Shown here: in pieces, positions 61,433 through 64,000 of the stretch
How the letters are laid out: the number at the start of each line of letters is the position of its first letter
How positions within the stretch are numbered: the first letter of the stretch is position 1
From: Alcanivoracaceae bacterium
GTDB lineage: Bacteria > Pseudomonadota > Gammaproteobacteria > Pseudomonadales > Alcanivoracaceae
Length of the DNA: 64,000 bases
Assembly: GCA_029213045.1 (NCBI GenBank)
Contig: JARGPN010000007.1
Coordinates: 62,001 to 126,000, forward strand
Reading direction: 5' to 3'
Position numbers and translations under genes: made by a program
The notes under the pieces: generated by a model
What the model was told of the DNA's origin: nothing
Database searches by the model: none
The model's input: only the letters and a program-made list of their open reading frames with translations

Positions 61433-62875
61433 TTATTTCAGCATTAGCTTATAAAGGAAGTTATGAATACCACGGCCGAACGGTGGCAGGGAAGACTTTG
61501 TAAAATTAATTCTTCCTTTGCGCAAAACACTTTTTGGATTTGAGAACGTTAGGAAACCTTCCTTGCCATGGTAACGGCCCATGCCTGAAGGCCCCACGCC
61601 GCCAAAGCCCATGTCATCCACACCCACATGACTGATGGTATCGTTGAGTGACACACCGCCAGAATGGGTGTTGTTAATCACGTGACGGCTGTTGGCGTCG
61701 TTATAATCAAAATAATACAGCGCCAATGGACGAGGACGTTCATTCACGTATTGCAAAGCATCATCCAAGGCTTTGAAGGGCACCACAGGCATCAGCGGCC
61801 CAAAAATTTCTTCCTGGGCGATCAACATGTCGTCGCTGATATTCATTACGAGTGTCAAAGGAATTTTTCTGGAAGTGGATAAGTCTTCGTTGGCTGGGTT
61901 AATCTCAACGATGCGCGCACCTTTTTCGCGGGCATCCGCCAAGACCTTTTGCAAACGCGCGTACTGACGATCATTCACCACCGAAGTGTAGTCGGGATTA
62001 TTTAAAATGGTCGGGTACATTTCTGACACTTGCGCACGCAATGCGTCGATCAATTCTTCTACACGCTGCTCGGGGCACAAAATATAGTCGGTCGCCACAC
62101 AGGTTTGTCCGGCGTTAAAGCATTTGCCAAAGGCGATACGTGACGCCGCATCGGGCATCGGAAATTTTTCGCTAATAATCGTCGGGCTTTTTCCGCCGAG
62201 CTCCAACGTAACCGGCGTTAGGTTATTTGCCGCCGCGCGCATGACATGACGACCAACATTGGTCGAACCGGTAAATAAAAGGTGATCGAACGCTAAGCTA
62301 GAAAAGGCCGCGGCCACATCGGCTTCGCCATTGATGACAGCAACTTCGTCTTCATTAAAATATTTCGCCAGCATAGTTTGCAACAACGAGCCAATGTGCG
62401 GCGTAAATTCACTCATCTTAATCATGACGCGGTTACCCGCAGCCAACGCCGCCAGCAAAGGCCCCATGGCCAAATACAGTGGGTAGTTCCATGGCGCGAT
62501 AATGCCCACAACACCCAAAGGCTGCTGGCTTACCCACGCACGCGCTGGCCATTGCATTGCACCGATGGAGCGCGCTTCTGGCTTCATCCATGTGCGCACA
62601 TGCTTGCTGTTGTACTTTACGCCTTCAAGGCTGGTGATGATCTCCATCATCTTGGTTTCATCTGCCGAGCGGCTGCCGAAATCTTTGTTGATGGCGTCGC
62701 AAATTTCATCAACATGGCTAAGCAGCATGTCTTTTACTTTGGCCATTTGGCTTAAACGACATTCCGCAGCAGGGTACGGCTGCCGCGCAAACGCCTCGCG
62801 CTGCAAACGGAATAACGTCTCCATGCGTTCAATTTCACTGCTTTCGCTATGCAGCGTTTTCACTTCGGCAACCAT
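61433..62875 (-). CDS. Aldehyde dehydrogenase (coniferyl/long-chain aldehyde type)
   Basis: 480 residues from the ATG at 62875 (GGGAGAG ahead). Seen: PWNYPLYLAMGPLLAALAAGNRVMIKMSE, FTGSTNVGRHVMRAA, catalytic Glu in LELGGKSP, catalytic Cys in GKCFNAGQTCVA and QEEIFGPLMPVV. The C-terminus has short hydrophobic basic tail (FGRGIHNFLYKLMLK), as in membrane-associated fatty aldehyde dehydrogenases. First gene of the operon with the Tat lipoprotein and GMC genes; divergent from the TetR gene. Confidence 0.92.
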   Translation of the reverse strand: MVAEVKTLHSESSEIERMETLFRLQREAFARQPYPAAECRLSQMAKVKDMLLSHVDEICDAINKDFGSRSADETKMMEIITSLEGVKYNSKHVRTWMKPEARSIGAMQWPARAWVSQQPLGVVGIIAPWNYPLYLAMGPLLAALAAGNRVMIKMSEFTPHIGSLLQTMLAKYFNEDEVAVINGEADVAAAFSSLAFDHLLFTGSTNVGRHVMRAAANNLTPVTLELGGKSPTIISEKFPMPDAASRIAFGKCFNAGQTCVATDYILCPEQRVEELIDALRAQVSEMYPTILNNPDYTSVVNDRQYARLQKVLADAREKGARIVEINPANEDLSTSRKIPLTLVMNISDDMLIAQEEIFGPLMPVVPFKALDDALQYVNERPRPLALYYFDYNDANSRHVINNTHSGGVSLNDTISHVGVDDMGFGGVGPSGMGRYHGKEGFLTFSNPKSVLRKGRINFTKSSLPPFGRGIHNFLYKLMLK

Positions 62876-62984
62876 GACACTCTCCCAACTATTTTTAATA
62901 TTGCGCCGCGTCAAAAACCCGGCGCACAAATGCAGTACGATGTGTGCTGGGACGATTCACCAGAAAACACCTTGAGAATGATTT

Positions 62985-63002
62985 TTAGAGTAATTACTCT
63001 AA
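62985..63002. promoter_or_regulatory. 18-bp perfect palindrome, likely TetR operator
   Basis: TTAGAGTAATTACTCTAA in the gap between the aldehyde dehydrogenase and TetR genes, 43 bases ahead of the TetR start. Size and symmetry suit a TetR dimer. Binding is inferred. Confidence 0.6.
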
Positions 63003-63044
63003 GTGTCAATGCAGCACCCGACAAAAGGCGGCCTCTGACTCAAA

Positions 63045-63743
63045 ATGACCAGCACACGAGAGCGTATTCTCGCCACCAGCCTTGAGCTGTTTAACCGCGA
63101 AGGCGAGCGCAACGTCAGTACCAATCACATTGCGGAGGCCTTGGGCATCTCCCCTGGCAACCTGTATTACCACTTCCGCAATAAGTCGGAGATCGTGAAG
63201 CAACTGTTTCTGCGCTACCAAACAACGGTGGAAGCGTTCTTGCAGGTGCCCAACGACAGACCTCTGACCTGGCAAGACAAAGTCGGCTATTTCGAAGCCA
63301 TTCTGCAAAGCATTTGGGGCGCGCGCTTCCTGCATCGCGATCTCGGCCATCTGCTCAATCAAGATGAAGAGCTACAAGACCAATATCGAGAATTTGTAGC
63401 TATTAGCATCGAACGTGGGCTTAAAGTGTACGAAGGGCTGCGATCTTCTGGGCTGCTGGAAGCCAGTGACGAGGACATGAAAGCGCTACTGGTGAACACC
63501 TGGGTAATGGCCGCGTCGTGGGCCATGTTCGTGCAAAGCTTGGTGCCGAACGAAAAACGTAGTGACGAGTTAGACCGCACACTGTTGCGTCAGGGCATCT
63601 ACCAAATCGTTTGTCTTGAAGGGCCTTATTTGCGTGGCGAGGCGCGGGAACACCTAGAAGCGATGAAAGCCCGCTATGGCAGCTCGGAGGGCACCATTGG
63701 ATTACTTTTTGGGGAGTTGGCGCTGACGACCGTCACTACCTAG
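63045..63743 (+). CDS. TetR-family transcriptional regulator
   Basis: 232 residues. HTH at about 20-55: GERNVSTNHIAEALGISPGNLYYHFRNKSEIVKQLF. The large C-terminal domain (about 60-220) would bind the effector, probably an alcohol, aldehyde or acyl compound. Divergent from the aldehyde dehydrogenase/Tat/GMC operon with a palindrome between, so it is probably the local repressor. Confidence 0.9.
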   Translation: MTSTRERILATSLELFNREGERNVSTNHIAEALGISPGNLYYHFRNKSEIVKQLFLRYQTTVEAFLQVPNDRPLTWQDKVGYFEAILQSIWGARFLHRDLGHLLNQDEELQDQYREFVAISIERGLKVYEGLRSSGLLEASDEDMKALLVNTWVMAASWAMFVQSLVPNEKRSDELDRTLLRQGIYQIVCLEGPYLRGEAREHLEAMKARYGSSEGTIGLLFGELALTTVTT

Positions 63744-63753
63744 GCGGCGGCCG

Positions 63754-64000
63754 CTAAAGCCACGCGGCTAAAAACTCAGGAATGCGGCGCTCTAACCAAT
63801 AGCGCGGTCGCCATGGCAAACCTTGCACAAACCCAACATGACCCCCGGTACGCACCTCAAGCGTTACGGCTTCGCTTAGTTCGTCTGGCCGCGGCACGGT
63901 GCTCGGCGGCATAAATGGATCGTCGCTTGCCTGAATCATCAAGGTTGGTGTGTTGATGCGTTTTAATTTGGGTTTTGCGCTACAGGTAGCGTAATACTCG
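63754..64000 (-). CDS. Alpha/beta hydrolase, YheT-like (C-terminal part, cut by window edge)
   Basis: About 81 residues of the 3' end; the frame is open to the edge. KLKRINTPTLMIQASDDPFMPPSTVP carries the acid of the hydrolase triad, and EVRTGGHVGFVQGLPWRPRYWLERRIPEFLAAWL has the catalytic His (GGHVGF), the YheT pattern. The rest lies outside the window. Convergent with the TetR gene (10-base gap). Confidence 0.85.
   Translation of the reverse strand, partial: EYYATCSAKPKLKRINTPTLMIQASDDPFMPPSTVPRPDELSEAVTLEVRTGGHVGFVQGLPWRPRYWLERRIPEFLAAWL

Overview
The window is a 64-kb piece of a gammaproteobacterial chromosome with moderate GC content and dense coding. Several gene blocks have the order known from Pseudomonas/Alcanivorax-type bacteria: dut-coaBC next to radC-rpmB-rpmG, gmk-rpoZ-spoT-ridA, oxyR-recG, def-fmt-rsmB-trkA-trkH, and prlC-yheV. 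An alkB alkane monooxygenase, a divergent GntR regulator, an acyl desaturase and an alcohol/aldehyde oxidation operon point to a hydrocarbon- or lipid-degrading, probably marine bacterium of the Alcanivorax kind. The exact genus cannot be read from the sequence. No rRNA, tRNA, CRISPR array, prophage or transposase gene was seen.

Layout. 1-2 kb: the end of pgk and fba (glycolysis). 2-6.7 kb: accessory genes (a CelD/FemAB-like acetyltransferase, a JmjC-cupin protein, an orphan TfpZ-like membrane protein, a lipase-like hydrolase, a charged repetitive exported protein). 6.7-10.5 kb: an envelope operon (COG3014-type lipoprotein, YcfL, LpoB, FlgT/CsgG-like protein). 10.6-14.1 kb: serA, divergent from a D-2-hydroxyglutarate dehydrogenase-like gene and an FAH-family hydrolase. 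14.1-17.2 kb: rpoH with a perfect CIRCE operator, gntR and alkB. 17.3-30.8 kb: potassium uptake, translation start/stop enzymes, dprA, tsaC, hemF, aroE, a gamma-carbonic-anhydrase-like protein, prlC and yheV. 30.9-33.4 kb: an AT-richer island of small minus-strand genes separated by attC-like sites, read here as an integron cassette array with no integrase in the window, ending in a MITE-like element beside recG. 33.4-37.3 kb: recG, oxyR and a nucleotide-sugar-epimerase-like gene. 37.3-37.7 kb: three about 140-bp direct repeats carrying REP-like hairpins. 37.7-51.7 kb: ridA-spoT-rpoZ-gmk-yicC, rph-pyrE, slmA-argB-algC-dut-coaBC, radC-rpmB-rpmG. 51.8-59.1 kb: desaturase, an orphan hydantoinase A, mutM, a small exported protein, ggt and coaD. 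59.2-64 kb: a three-gene alcohol/aldehyde oxidation operon, a divergent TetR regulator with an 18-bp palindrome between them, and the end of a YheT-type hydrolase.

How the genes may work together. AlkB makes primary alcohols from alkanes; the GMC oxidoreductase and aldehyde dehydrogenase near the right end could oxidise alcohols and aldehydes onward; the desaturase adjusts acyl chains. SerA and the neighbouring FAD dehydrogenase match the known pairing in which D-2-hydroxyglutarate made by SerA is re-oxidised. The CIRCE site ahead of rpoH suggests that the HrcA repressor controls the heat-shock sigma factor here. These links are inferences from family knowledge and position.
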